Shown here: piece by piece, positions 1-9,769 of the stretch
Numbering within the stretch: position 1 is the stretch's first letter
Layout: each line of letters opens with the position of its first letter
Origin: Blumeriella jaapii
Taxonomy: Eukaryota; Ascomycota; Leotiomycetes; Helotiales; Drepanopezizaceae
Direction of reading: 5' to 3'
Length of the DNA: 64,000 nt
Assembly: GCA_009599575.1 (NCBI GenBank)
Contig: VWND01000008.1
Span: forward strand, 1 to 64,000
Program-made: the position numbers and the translations under genes
The notes under the pieces: model-generated
Seen by the model: the letters and a program-made list of their open reading frames with translations, nothing else
What the model was told of the DNA's origin: nothing
Databases searched by the model: none

Positions 1-1375
1 TTCGGTGTTTTTAATCAATAAGCAAATGCATTTAAAGAATTTTGTTTTTTTAAACAAAATAATTAACTCCTATTTATTTTTTTTCTTATCTGGCTAGAAA
101 TTAAAAATTATATTAAATTTAATAATAAAGCTGCTATCGCAATTTTACGCAAAGCTTTCTATTCTGATATTATTATTCGTTTGTCGTATATTAATTTTTC
201 CGATCTAAAAACCGATTTTATTAGTTTCTGCGCTTAAATGCGCGAAATGCCGATACCCGTTTTTCGATAATTAAATTTTAATTATTACAAAACAAAAAGC
301 CGCTACGTAGAAATAACTTTTTTTTTTTATTTTCGCATTTAAAACTATTATTACGACTATTATTCAAAACGATTTTATAAACTTTAGCGCTATTCAAAAT
401 TAAAACAATTATTTGGACCGCAATTAATATAGCGAAAAACAAACGTCTAATAGGAAATGCCGAAAAGCTAGCTCGCCGAATCTATTTTTTTTGCTAACAA
501 TTTCTGTTTATAATATGCTAGCGATAAACACCGAGCTGTTAATTGCCCCGATTTCTTTTAAATTAAAAAAGCTAAAGCCGAAGTAAAAAAGTCGGGAAAC
601 TAATTGTTTTAAATAATTATTACTATTAGAAACCTTTGAAAATAAATTAAAATTATTTGCTTTAAACGGCGTTCCGGAATTATATTTAATATTGCTTTGT
701 ATTATAATTATTAATAGTATATATATTAAAATTTATTTTTTAAACGATTCCGAAGCTATCGATAATTTTATTAATTATTTTTTTCGTGTAATATTACGAA
801 TTAATTTTTATTTTATTTATCAACCCACGTAAATTTACCGTAGTTAACGGTCGCTTTTTTATATACGGCGACGTTATTTACCAAATCTTTTTTTATATTA
901 AAATAGCCAGCTATACCGAATTAATTACAACTTTTATTACAAAAATAAAAAAATACGATTTTATTTTAAAAAAAACCTTGGCTCCGAAAATATAATTTTT
1001 ATATTAACTGAACCAAAAACACTTTTTGTTTTAATTCAGACTTTTTTGCCGTACGAATTGCTTATTTCAGCATTTTTTATTAATTAATTATTCTAGATTT
1101 AATTTAAAAACGCTATTTTTACAAAATAATCGTTTAAAAAAGGGGGTTGGCCACCACTACATCTCGTCGTACAAAAGCCGCTGTTTTTTACTATTAAAGC
1201 TTTTTTTAATCCGAAATAAAAGTGTTTTCCAGTGTTTTCAGCCTTTTTTATACGAAATTAATTAATAATTACAAAAGTTCGGCGCCGTAGCAAATAAAAA
1301 ACTTTAAACCATTATTTGAAAATCGATTAATTATACAAAAACGAGCTTTTTCAAACTGAACGACAACGCTTATTA
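1..1375 (+). pseudogene. Gypsy-1 gag end and protease, degenerate, cut by window edge
   Basis: Remains of the gag C-terminus and aspartic protease of a Ty3/gypsy retrotransposon, read on the plus strand through many stops. At 505-546 a nucleocapsid zinc knuckle C-x2-C-x4-H-x4-C can be followed, with the second Cys changed to Tyr (TGT to TAT) and the context SDKHRAVNC. At 746-757 a protease active site reads DSEA where DSGA is expected (GGA to GAA). About 50 codons on, a frame with YGDV and a KYDFIL motif matches the flap/C-terminal region of fungal gypsy proteases. The 5' LTR and start lie outside the window. Sequence resumes as reverse transcriptase after the TRE-A insertion. Family call from motif order; moderately sure. 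Confidence 0.7.
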
Positions 1376-1810
1376 CCGTACGGCTTATCTAGGGTCGGAT
1401 CACAACCGATTATACCCGTTTGCAAAACCGGGGTATACACCGATTATAATCGGTTTTAAAACCGGGTATACACCGATTATAATCGGTTTCAAAACCGAGT
1501 ATACACCGATTATAATCGGTTTTAAAAAACCGATTGTACACCGATTATTACCGGTTTTTTTAATCGATTACAATCGGTTTTAAAAAAACCGATTGTATAC
1601 CGATTATTACCGGTTTTAATCGATTACAATCGGTTTTAAAACCGATTATAATCGGTGTATACCCGGTTTTTAAAACCGGGTATATCGGTTGCTAATCGGT
1701 GTTAACACCGAAGTGGCGCGGTTTACTCTCACATCGATGTGACGATTTTACACCGAGTATAATCGGTGTTATCGAGTATAATCGGTGTATAATCGGTGTT
1801 AACATCAAAA
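1376..1810 (+). repeat. Left-end palindrome array of TRE-A
   Basis: Some 435 bp made of repeated palindromes of the type ACCGATTATAATCGGT joined by TTTTAAAA or GTATAC linkers, with variants ACCGAGTATAATCGGT and AACACCG/CGGTGTT. The outermost 8 bases CCGTACGG are themselves a perfect palindrome. The same array occupies the same end of every TRE copy (for example 31400-31789, 32378-32765, 46178-46580, 51450-51835). Such dense subterminal repeats often serve as transposase binding sites; that role is inference here. Confidence 0.85.
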
Positions 1811-1954
1811 CAAAACTATAAACTTATAAATTTATTATATTAAATCGATATTTAATATTAACCAAACCCTCGAAAATATATTAAAAAAACTTATATTAAA
1901 TTATTAATACGTTTATTAAACACTATTTTTTAATATTAATTTTACCAATACTAA

Positions 1955-2650
1955 CACTATCACCAATACTACCATTATCTCGTCGCCGACACTTCGCCGC
2001 CACTATTTCACTGTCGCCACCACCACACTATTACTAACACCACCATCATCAAACATCATCACCACCACCTCGCCGCCACCATCTTACTGTCGCCACTATT
2101 AACACTACCACCAACACCACCACTACCAACACCATCACCACCACACCACTACCACTTCGTCGCCACCACCTCGTCGCCACCACCTTATTGTCGCCAACAC
2201 CAAACCACCACCACCAACACCATTATTAACACCATCACCAACACCACCACTAACACTATTACCAATACCACTACCACCAACACCACCACCACCTCGCCGC
2301 CACCACTTCACTGTCGCCACCATCAAACACCACCACCAACACCACCACTACCAACACCACCCACCATTATTACCACCACCACCACCTCGCTGCCACCATT
2401 TCGCTGCCACCACCATTACTACTACCATTATTACCATCACTACCACCATTACCACTATTACCACTATTACTATCACTACCACCATTACCACCACTACCAT
2501 TACTACCACTATTACCATCACTACCATTATTACCACTACTACCACTATTACCACCATCACCACCATTATTATCACTACCACTATTATCTCGCTGCCACCA
2601 TCTCGCTGCCCACCATCTCGCTTGCTGCTATCACTATCACTTCGCTGCTA
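1955..2650. repeat. CCA-rich arm of TRE-A
   Basis: Low-complexity DNA of AYY triplets (ACC, ACT, ATT, ATC) mixed with blocks containing CGCTGCCACCA or CGTCGCCACCA. The pattern is what (ACC)n becomes after C-to-T transitions. It is the reverse-complement partner of the arm at 2756-3925. Open frames here (runs of V/M or H/T/P) are repeat translations and I do not call them genes. Confidence 0.9.
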
Positions 2651-2653
2651 CTA

Positions 2654-2755
2654 TTGTAACTACCCAGCTTATTCGGCTGTTCGGCTATTCGGCTGTTCGG
2701 GCTGTTCGGCTTTTCGTTATTTTTCTAGCAAAATAGTATTAGCGAAATAATAATA
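2654..2755 (+). repeat. Conserved centre module of TRE-A
   Basis: Spacer between the two complementary arms. It holds tandem 8-mers GTTCGGCT/ATTCGGCT, then TTTTCGTTATTTTTCTAGC and a near-duplicate pair AGCAAAATA / AGCGAAATA. The module lies in the same orientation relative to the ends in all five TRE copies (others at about 24321-24418 minus, 33060-33155 plus, 45286-45380 minus, 52501-52600 plus). It is far better conserved than the arms. Confidence 0.85.
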
Positions 2756-3925
2756 ATAATAGTAGTGGTAGTGGTGATAATGGTAGTGGTGGTGGTAGTG
2801 GTGGTAGTAATGGTAATGGTGATAGTGGTGGTAATAATGGTAGTAGTAATAGTGGTGGTAGTGGTGATAGTGATGGTAGTGGTGGTAGTGGTGATCGTGG
2901 TGGTAGTGGTTGGTAATGATGGTAATGGTGGTAGTAGTGGTAGTGGTGGTAATGTGTGGTCGTGGTGGTAATAGTGGTAGTAGTGGTAGTAGTAGTGGTA
3001 GTGGTGGTGATGGTGGTGGTGATGGTGGTGGCAGCGAGGTGGTGGCAGCGAGATGGTGGCAGCGAAATAGTGGCAGCGAGATGATAGTGGTAATGATAAT
3101 AGTGGTGGTAATAATGATAATGGTAGTAATGGTGATAGTGATAGTAGTAGTGGTAATGGTGGTAATAGTGGTAATGGTGGTAGTGGTGGTAATGGTAGTA
3201 GTGGTGGTAATGGTAGTAGTGATGGTAATAGTGGTAGTAATAGTGGTGGTGGCAGCGAAGTGGTGGCAGCGAGATGATGGCAGCGAGATAATGGTAGTAG
3301 TGATAATAGTGGTGGTGATAATGGTAATGGTGGTAATGATCGTAATGGTAGTAATAGTAGTAATAATGGTAGTGGTGGTAGTGGTGATAGTGGTGGTAAT
3401 GGTGGTAGTGGTGGTAATAGTGGTAATGATGGTAATAGTGGTAGTAGTAGTGGTGGTGGCAGCGAAGTGGTGGCAGCGAGGTGGTGGCAGCGAGATGGTG
3501 GCAACGAGGTGGTAGCAGCGAGGTGGTGGCAGCGAGGTGGTGGCAGCGAAGTGGTGGCAGCGAGGTGGTGGCAGCGAGGTGGTGGCAACGAGGTGGTGGC
3601 GACAGCGAGGTGGTGGCGACGAAGTGGTAGCGACGAAGTGGTAGCAGCGAGATAATGATGGTATTAGTAATAGTGTTAGTTGTGATGTTGGTGGTGGCGA
3701 CAGCGAGATGATGGCGACGAAGTGATGGCGACGAGGTGATGGTAGTATTGATAATAGTGGTGTTAATAGTAGTGTTGATGGTGGTGTTGGTGATAGTGTT
3801 GGTGGTGGTGTTGGTATTAGTGTTGGTATTGGCGACAGTGAAGTGGTGGCGACGAGGTGGTGGCGACGAGGTGGTGATGGTGTTAATAATGGTAGTGTTG
3901 ATAGTGGTATTAATAAAAGCGTTGA
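2756..3925. repeat. TGG-rich arm with 14-bp minisatellite, TRE-A
   Basis: RRT triplets (GGT, AGT, AAT, GAT) alternate with tandem copies of a 14-bp unit GAGGTGGTGGCAGC, clearest at 3455-3640. Variants are GAAGTGGTGGCAGC and GAAATGGTGGCAGC, so the differences are G-to-A transitions. Because 14 is not a multiple of 3, three units give a 14-residue protein repeat in every frame, which explains the long but meaningless open frames on both strands. Confidence 0.9.
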
Positions 3926-4148
3926 TAAAGGGTAATAACTAATTCGTATAAGATTTGTATTTTTCTCGAAGCTCTGAATTATTACACAATCTATTGTATT
4001 TATTAATCTTTAGTAACTCTAAGATTAATTTTCATTTAATCGCGTATTAATTCTGATTATACTCGGAGTTAATTTTACGCCAAGTGTTAACTCGGATTTG
4101 ACTCGGTGTTGAATCGGTTGTAATCCCACCCACAGGCGCCCCTAAGTA

Positions 4149-7140
4149 GCCGATTTTTACTTCGCCGAAGCTTTTTTAAAAAATATTCGTTTGGTTTTTT
4201 AAACTAAACCGCTAATCGATTTTCGAATAAAACTTTTTCGATATTATTATTATTATTTGGCCGCTTTTGACCTTATTAAAGCCGATAAACTTGCATTTTA
4301 TAAAAAAAGCGTTGATTATACGATAAAGCTACGATTTGGGGCTATTTTTTTATATAATTTTTTATATAATATATCAGTTGACGAATTTTAAGTTTTGCGC
4401 AAGTTTTTTTAAAAGAATTTCGAAAAAGGTTGAATTTAGGCCAGCTTTTTTTTCGCAGTTTTATTCGTTTTATTCGCGAAAAAACTAAAAAATGGATTAC
4501 GGTTTTGCGTCGATTATAAAACTTTTAACGTTATAATTATTAAAAACCGGTACTTTTTATTATTAATTTAAAAAACATTTTTTCGATTAAGCAAAGCGAA
4601 ATTTTATATTAAATTTAACGTTTTCGCCGCTTTTAATAAAATTCGAATAAAAAAGAGCTATAAATAGCTTATCGCGTTTAATACAAAATATAGTTTATTC
4701 GAATTTTTGATTATGCCTTTCGGATTATACAACGCTTATGCTAATTTTTAATCTCGTATAAACGATATTTTACGATTTTATTTAAATATTTTTTGCACAG
4801 CTTATATAAACGATATTTTAATTTGTTTAAACGATTTTTAAAAAACAAAAAACACGTCCCCCCCCCCCCCCCCCTTTAATAATTTTATTTTTTAAACTTT
4901 TTACCGACGCTAGTTTGCAATTAAATATAAAAAAGTGCGAATTCGAAGTTTAAAAAATCGTTTATTTAAAAATAATTATTTTTATTATTAAAATTAAAAT
5001 AAATTCTAAAAAATTTAAAGCTATTATTGGTTGAAAGCTTTTTTTTAATGTTAAAAACGTATAAGCGTTTTTAGATTTTGCAAATTTTTATCGAAAATTT
5101 ATTAAAAGCTTTTTTCGTATCGTTATTCTTTTAATAAATTTAACGAAAAAAAATATTAAATGGAATTTTAACGACGATTGTATTAAGGCTTTCGAGTTTC
5201 TTAAATCAGTTTTTATTACGGCATTTACGTTGGCCTATTTCAATTCCGATAAAAAGATATTTATTAAAACCGACGCTTTTAATTACGTTTTTTTAGGAAT
5301 TTTTTCTTAGAAAAACGATACAAAAGTATTTTATTTAATCGCTTTTATATTAAAAAAATTCGATTTAGCCGAATGCAATTACGAAATCTACGATAAAAAA
5401 CTTTTCGCTATTATACGCTGTTTCGAAAATTAGCGAGCCGAATTACAAAAAGCTGTTTATCCGATCCGAATATTTATAAACTACCGAAATTTGAAATATT
5501 TTATAATAATTAAGCAATTTAACCGACGTTAAATACGATAAAACGAGTTTTTAGCTAGTTTTGATTTTGTAATTATTTTTAAATTTGGAAAACAAAATAG
5601 TAAACTTAATTTTTTAACCCGACGTTTTTAAAACTTTTTTCAGAACTTTTTAAACGAAAGGATCTAGTTTCAAAACCAAGCTTTTTTTAAAAAACACTAT
5701 TTAATTAAAGTTTTTAAACGCTTTTCCAGTTTTGCTAAAATTAATATCCGAAACAAACGACGAAAAGCTTTTACGACTTTTGGATAAATATTATTTTATT
5801 AACAAACTGTAAATTATTATTAAAAAAAAAATATTTAAATCAAAAAAGTATTTCGAAATCCAAGATTTTACAACTTTCCGAATGTATTATACGCAATAAT
5901 AAATTATATTTCCGAAACCGATTATACGTTTTTAATATACCAGATTTAAACGTTTTTTATTCGTATCTGGTTTTTACAAATGGCCCACGATTTAATAAAA
6001 ACAAATTATTTCCGGCAAAAACAAGTTTTATAAAATTATTAATAAAAATTATTATTAATTATTAATTTTTAAAAATTGCAAAAGATTTGTACGGAATTGC
6101 AACGGCTGTTTTCGCAATATAAGCACTAATTAACGATATTAAAGTTTTCTTTAAACCCCTACCTATTCCGTTACGCCGATAAAGTTATATATCGGTCGAT
6201 TTTATAAGCTTTTTTCCTGTAAAAAAATATAAAAATCGAAATAATCTGATTATAATAATAATTTATCGCCTTACTAAAAAACGATATTATACAGCTTGCT
6301 ATACTGTTATAAAAGCAACAGATTTAGCCAAATTATTTTGCAGAAATATCTGGCGTTTATATAATCTTTCCGATTTTATAATTTCCGACCGAGGTTTTTT
6401 TTTGTTTGTTTTACAATTTTGAAAAGTTATTAATTATCGTTTCGGAACTAATATTACGCTATTTATCAGCTTTTATTTCGAAACAAACGGCCAAATCGAA
6501 AACGCGAACGTATATTTGTTTTTTTATTTAAAGCAATTTATTAAATACGCTTAAAAAAACTGGGAAAATTAGCTTTTTTTAGCCGAATTCGCAGCCAATA
6601 ACGTTGTAAACGCTTTTACCGGAGTTTTCCTTTTTTACGCTAATAAAAGTTTCCATTTACGAATAAGCCTTTTTCTATTTAAATTTATTTTAAAATTTTT
6701 ATTTTACGCATATTACAAATAGCAAATATTAAAAAAAACAATTTTGCCGATAAAATAAAAAAGATAAAACTGTTTTTTACGCACGAATCTGATTTTAGCG
6801 CTGGCCGACCAAAAAATATTATTTTAACCGAAACCGCCAATCAGCGCTTGCTTATCGAATAAGAAACAGCGTATTTTTTAATAAACGCAATATAATTTCC
6901 ATTAAATTAATTAAAAAGCTTGATAATAAGTTTTACGATTTTTATAAGATCGCCGAAGTTTTAAGCTTTTATAATTATAAGCTGAAACTGCTTTTTCGAG
7001 CAAAAACTATTTATTTTGTTTTTTATATTAATTTGCTTAAATCTGCCTACGACGATTTTTTTCTAGGGCAGAAAAATCTTTTTCCACCGCCAGTTTTTAT
7101 AAACGCCGATAAAAGTTTATTATAAATTATAAATATTATT
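4149..7140 (+). pseudogene. Gypsy-1 pol: reverse transcriptase, RNase H, integrase (degenerate)
   Basis: Continuation of Gypsy-1 after TRE-A. The reverse transcriptase starts near 4250; the segment CVDY of the fingers reads RMDY-like near 4490, and the catalytic box reads YINDI at 4803-4814 where YLDD is expected. RNase H follows at about 5200-5560 with [17 protein letters not shown] and HRNLEYF-like motifs (seen as YRNLKYF). Integrase zinc-binding and core regions run from about 5950 to 6700, with a DxTNGQIEN-like stretch near 6480 and AEFAANN at about 6580. Stops replace Trp and Gln codons throughout, as expected from RIP. Frame is broken at the C tract (4858-4874). Clearly Ty3/gypsy, not functional. 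Confidence 0.85.
4858..4874. repeat. C17 homopolymer tract
   Basis: Seventeen consecutive C residues inside the degenerate reverse transcriptase of Gypsy-1, just after the catalytic box. It is exceptional in a sequence where unmutated C is scarce outside CpG. Slippage or an assembly artefact are both possible. Confidence 0.95.
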
Positions 7141-7658
7141 TTTGATTTCAAACGAAATTCTAACTTTTTTTATTTTATATAATAGCGTAGCTACAGCGCG
7201 GAAAACCAGTTTTAGGAGCTATAAAAAACGTTGTTAACGCATATAATTTTATAATAGAATTCGCTTTAAAATTCTTTTATAAATTTCATCCGACCAAATC
7301 AAAATTGGCTAGAGCCAGAACTGTTAATAAAAAACGTATCAAAATCATAAATAACGAAAACAATATTATACTATCAAAAAAACTTTTATAATACGTACCA
7401 CGCATAAAACGATTATAACTAATTTTTTTTCCGTCGCCAAAACACCTGTTGTTTTGCTACCGAAACTAAAAAAACCTGCTTTTTTTACAAATTCAGCTAA
7501 ATCTCGCATTCGTTTATAAACGCGCTTCGCGAACGAAGCTCGTTTTATAAAAGTAAATTCTAACGATAAAAAAATCGAAAAAAAAAAAATAAAAAAAAAA
7601 AATTATATATAAAAGAATAAAATAACAGTTCGTTGGTTACGTAATTCGAAAGTCACGT
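7141..7658 (+). other. Gypsy-1 3' region, possible chromodomain remnant
   Basis: AT-rich continuation of Gypsy-1 pol. A stretch near 7215-7290 translates as NVVNAYNFIIEF, resembling the end of a chromodomain (the usual form is a W-E-P-x-x-N-x-x-N-A motif followed by an acidic helix), so Gypsy-1 may also be a chromovirus. The rest to 7658 is low-complexity with A-runs and no reading frame I can assign. Confidence 0.4.
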
Positions 7659-7792
7659 TGTTATTACGTAATATCGAAGCCACGTAATTATCCGCATATA
7701 CTATATCCTAAAGTTCGCGACATCTCTAATTTAGAATCTCGTAGTTAATGCAAATCATCTACGAACCTTCTGCTCGTTCGCACCCCTTGACA
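7659..7792 (+). repeat. Possible short LTR ending Gypsy-1
   Basis: A 134-bp stretch beginning TGTTATTACG and ending CCCCTTGACA, richer in GC than its neighbours and lying directly after the Gypsy-1 tail. It has TG...CA ends but no second copy is in the window, so the call is weak. Its right edge is a sharp junction with the truncated Gypsy-2 LTR at 7793. Confidence 0.35.
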
Positions 7793-8157
7793 TCTGTCTT
7801 CTATTAACCTTCGAATAGTATTTTTTACGGATAGGCCGTGGGGGCCGGATAGTATTATAAGGGCTGGAGATAATATTTAAGTAAAACATTTTATAGGAAT
7901 AATTGCTAAAAAACCAATTATTAGGGTTATATTAAAAAAGATTAAAAAAAGATCGGAATAAGGGCTGAAAAAGCATATTAAATAAAATTGGCCTGGTTTT
8001 TTAGAAAATACTTTTCTCGAGGGCTCCACCCCTTCTTTTATACTTATACGCGCCTTTTATTAAAAATGTAAAAAATAAAAATCAGTATAATTATTAACTT
8101 AATTTTATTTAAGCTTTATTATTTGAATTAATATTTTTTTGCTTTTCAATTTTTACA
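7793..8157 (+). repeat. 5' LTR of Gypsy-2 copy 1, truncated
   Basis: Matches the 413-bp Gypsy-2 LTR from its position about 49 (TCTGCTTCCTACC region, here TCTGTCTTCTATT) to the end TTTTTACA. The usual first bases TGTCAGGAACC are missing and replaced by the end of the preceding sequence. It keeps the block GGATAGGCCGTGGGGGCCGG and the TATA-like stretch near 8040 that are shared with all other copies. Confidence 0.85.
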
Positions 8158-8199
8158 TTTTGATTTTTCTATTTATCAAAACGGCAAGTCGATATTATT

Positions 8200-9760
8200 A
8201 AAACAATCTTTTATTATATTATTATATTTATATCGTTATTATCGATATTATAATTTTTCGCATTCGCAGTAAATAAGCATTTCCGGCTATTTAAAAAAAC
8301 CCAGCGCTTTCGGCTGCTTAAAAAAACTTCGTATTATCGTTTTCCCTGACGTTACCAGCTTTATTAAAAGTCGAAAATACCCTATTATTAAGGCGCGACG
8401 ACTTTTTAATTTTTTTTATTTAAAAAATTATTAAAAAAGGCCACGTTTAAAACGATTCGAAAAAATCTTCCACCGAAACCCTGATTTATTTAGCTGATAA
8501 ACGAATTCGCGCCGAATAAAAAAAAAATAATAAACGTAAAAAAATAAAAAAAATACGAATTAAAATAAAACAGAAAAAAACTGAAAAAAAAATCTACGAA
8601 ATAATTAAAAGATTCGAAAAGCCAAAAAACGCCGAAACGAATTCCGAAAAAAAATTAAACAATTTTAACAAAAACTTAACGCTTTCGAAAATATCGAAAA
8701 AAAGGTTTTTATATTTTTTAATACCGTTTTAATTAAAAAAAAAAAGAAAATAATTTAAGCCGGCGATTATTATAAAATATCCTCGAAGCATTATAATAAT
8801 AATACTTATTAAAAACGATCTAGCATTTTTTTTAAGCATATTATACCTTTTGTAAAAAACATAACGAATTCGAGCCGAAAAGTATTAAAAATAAAAAACT
8901 TTTTAATATATCGACAAAAAAATATTAAAAAAGCTTAATTTTTTATTCGGCGTGCAAAGCGAAGTTTTCGCCAAAATAAAAAAGTAATATTTTGTATTAA
9001 TCAAAAAAAAATTAACGCTTATATTTTAGTTTTCGACGATAAAAAAAAAAAAATCGGATACGAACGACGTTTTACGAATATTCGAATTATATAAAACGAT
9101 TTTAAAAAATAAATATTAGACTTTTTAATAAATGCGGAAAATCGAGAAATCGCGGCTTCGAATTTATACGATAAAACGAAGCAAAAAAAATATAAATCAA
9201 TTAACGATTTTATTATTTATTTAAAAAATTTCGAATAGCAATTGTAAATAATAAACGATGCGATTAAAAAAAGAATGCTTTTCGTAAAACTCCGATTTAC
9301 TTTTCAAAAAAAAATTATTAAACGAAGCAATATTGCAGCTATAAGCTCGTACGAAAAATTAATATTAATCGCTCGTCGTATCGAAAATGCTAATAAAATT
9401 ATTAGCGACGAAACGAAAAATAATAAACGACGAAACGAACGCAAAAAAAAAAAAAAAAAAAAAACTTATATTTACGATTAAAACTTAAAAGCTAAAACAG
9501 ATATATACCGTTTTCGATTCGAAAATACGTTATAAAAAAAAACGAAAGCGAAAAAACGACAATTTTAATAAAAAATTTTAGAATCCTAAAATTCTTAACG
9601 ACTTTTTTTATTTTTCGAAATACAATCGCTATTAAAAAGCAAAGCATCGCATAATTAATTATTTAAAAATCGAATATTATAAATACAACAGAAAAAGATA
9701 TATAGTTTTAAATTGCTTCGAAGCTAACAAATTTAAAAATTCGGAAAAAGCTTCCGCTCG
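8200..9760 (+). pseudogene. Gypsy-2 copy 1 gag (degenerate)
   Basis: Capsid/nucleocapsid precursor. From about 8500 a Lys/Glu-rich coiled-coil-like segment (RIRAE, KRKKIKK, EIIKRFEK) is visible. The piece at 9275-9481 (KLRFTFQKKIIKR...SSYEKLILIARRIENA) corresponds to the C-terminal part of a retrotransposon gag domain, followed by a basic tail. At about 9605-9720 two zinc knuckles can be followed in which most Cys codons have become Tyr (TGC/TGT to TAC/TAT): KYNRY...KAKHR and EYYKYNRKRYIVLNC. The start codon cannot be fixed because the region upstream is stop-rich. Confidence 0.7.
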
Positions 9761-9769
9761 ATTTTAATT

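Larger units (their letters stand above)
1376..4146 (+). mobile_element. TRE-A, triplet-repeat palindromic element, copy A
   Basis: A 2771-bp element between TA (1374-1375) and TA (4147-4148). It starts CCGTACGGCTTATCTAGGG and ends GGCGCCCCTAAG. Order: palindrome array (1376-1810), AT-rich linker (1811-1950), CCA-rich arm (about 1955-2650), conserved centre (2654-2755), TGG-rich arm (about 2756-3925), AT-rich right end (3930-4146) with several CTCGG direct repeats. It interrupts Gypsy-1 between protease and reverse transcriptase. The four other copies in the window share termini and centre but differ in arm length. No transposase frame is visible; the long open frames in the arms are translations of simple repeats. 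Probably a non-autonomous DNA transposon; family unknown to me. Confidence 0.85.

Noticed and set aside
1376..1810. Possible CRISPR array or satellite DNA in the palindrome-rich ends
   Set aside because: Units are palindromes with irregular spacing and repeated linkers, not direct repeats with unique spacers, and they sit at one fixed end of a mobile element in an evident eukaryotic genome.
2725..3588. 287-codon minus-strand open frame rich in Pro, His, Thr and Leu, and similar frames at 23119-24402, 44695-45090, 45391-45906 and 52514-53062
   Set aside because: They translate AYY/RRT triplets and the 14-bp minisatellite; equally long frames exist on the other strand and in other registers, and sequences do not agree between TRE copies.
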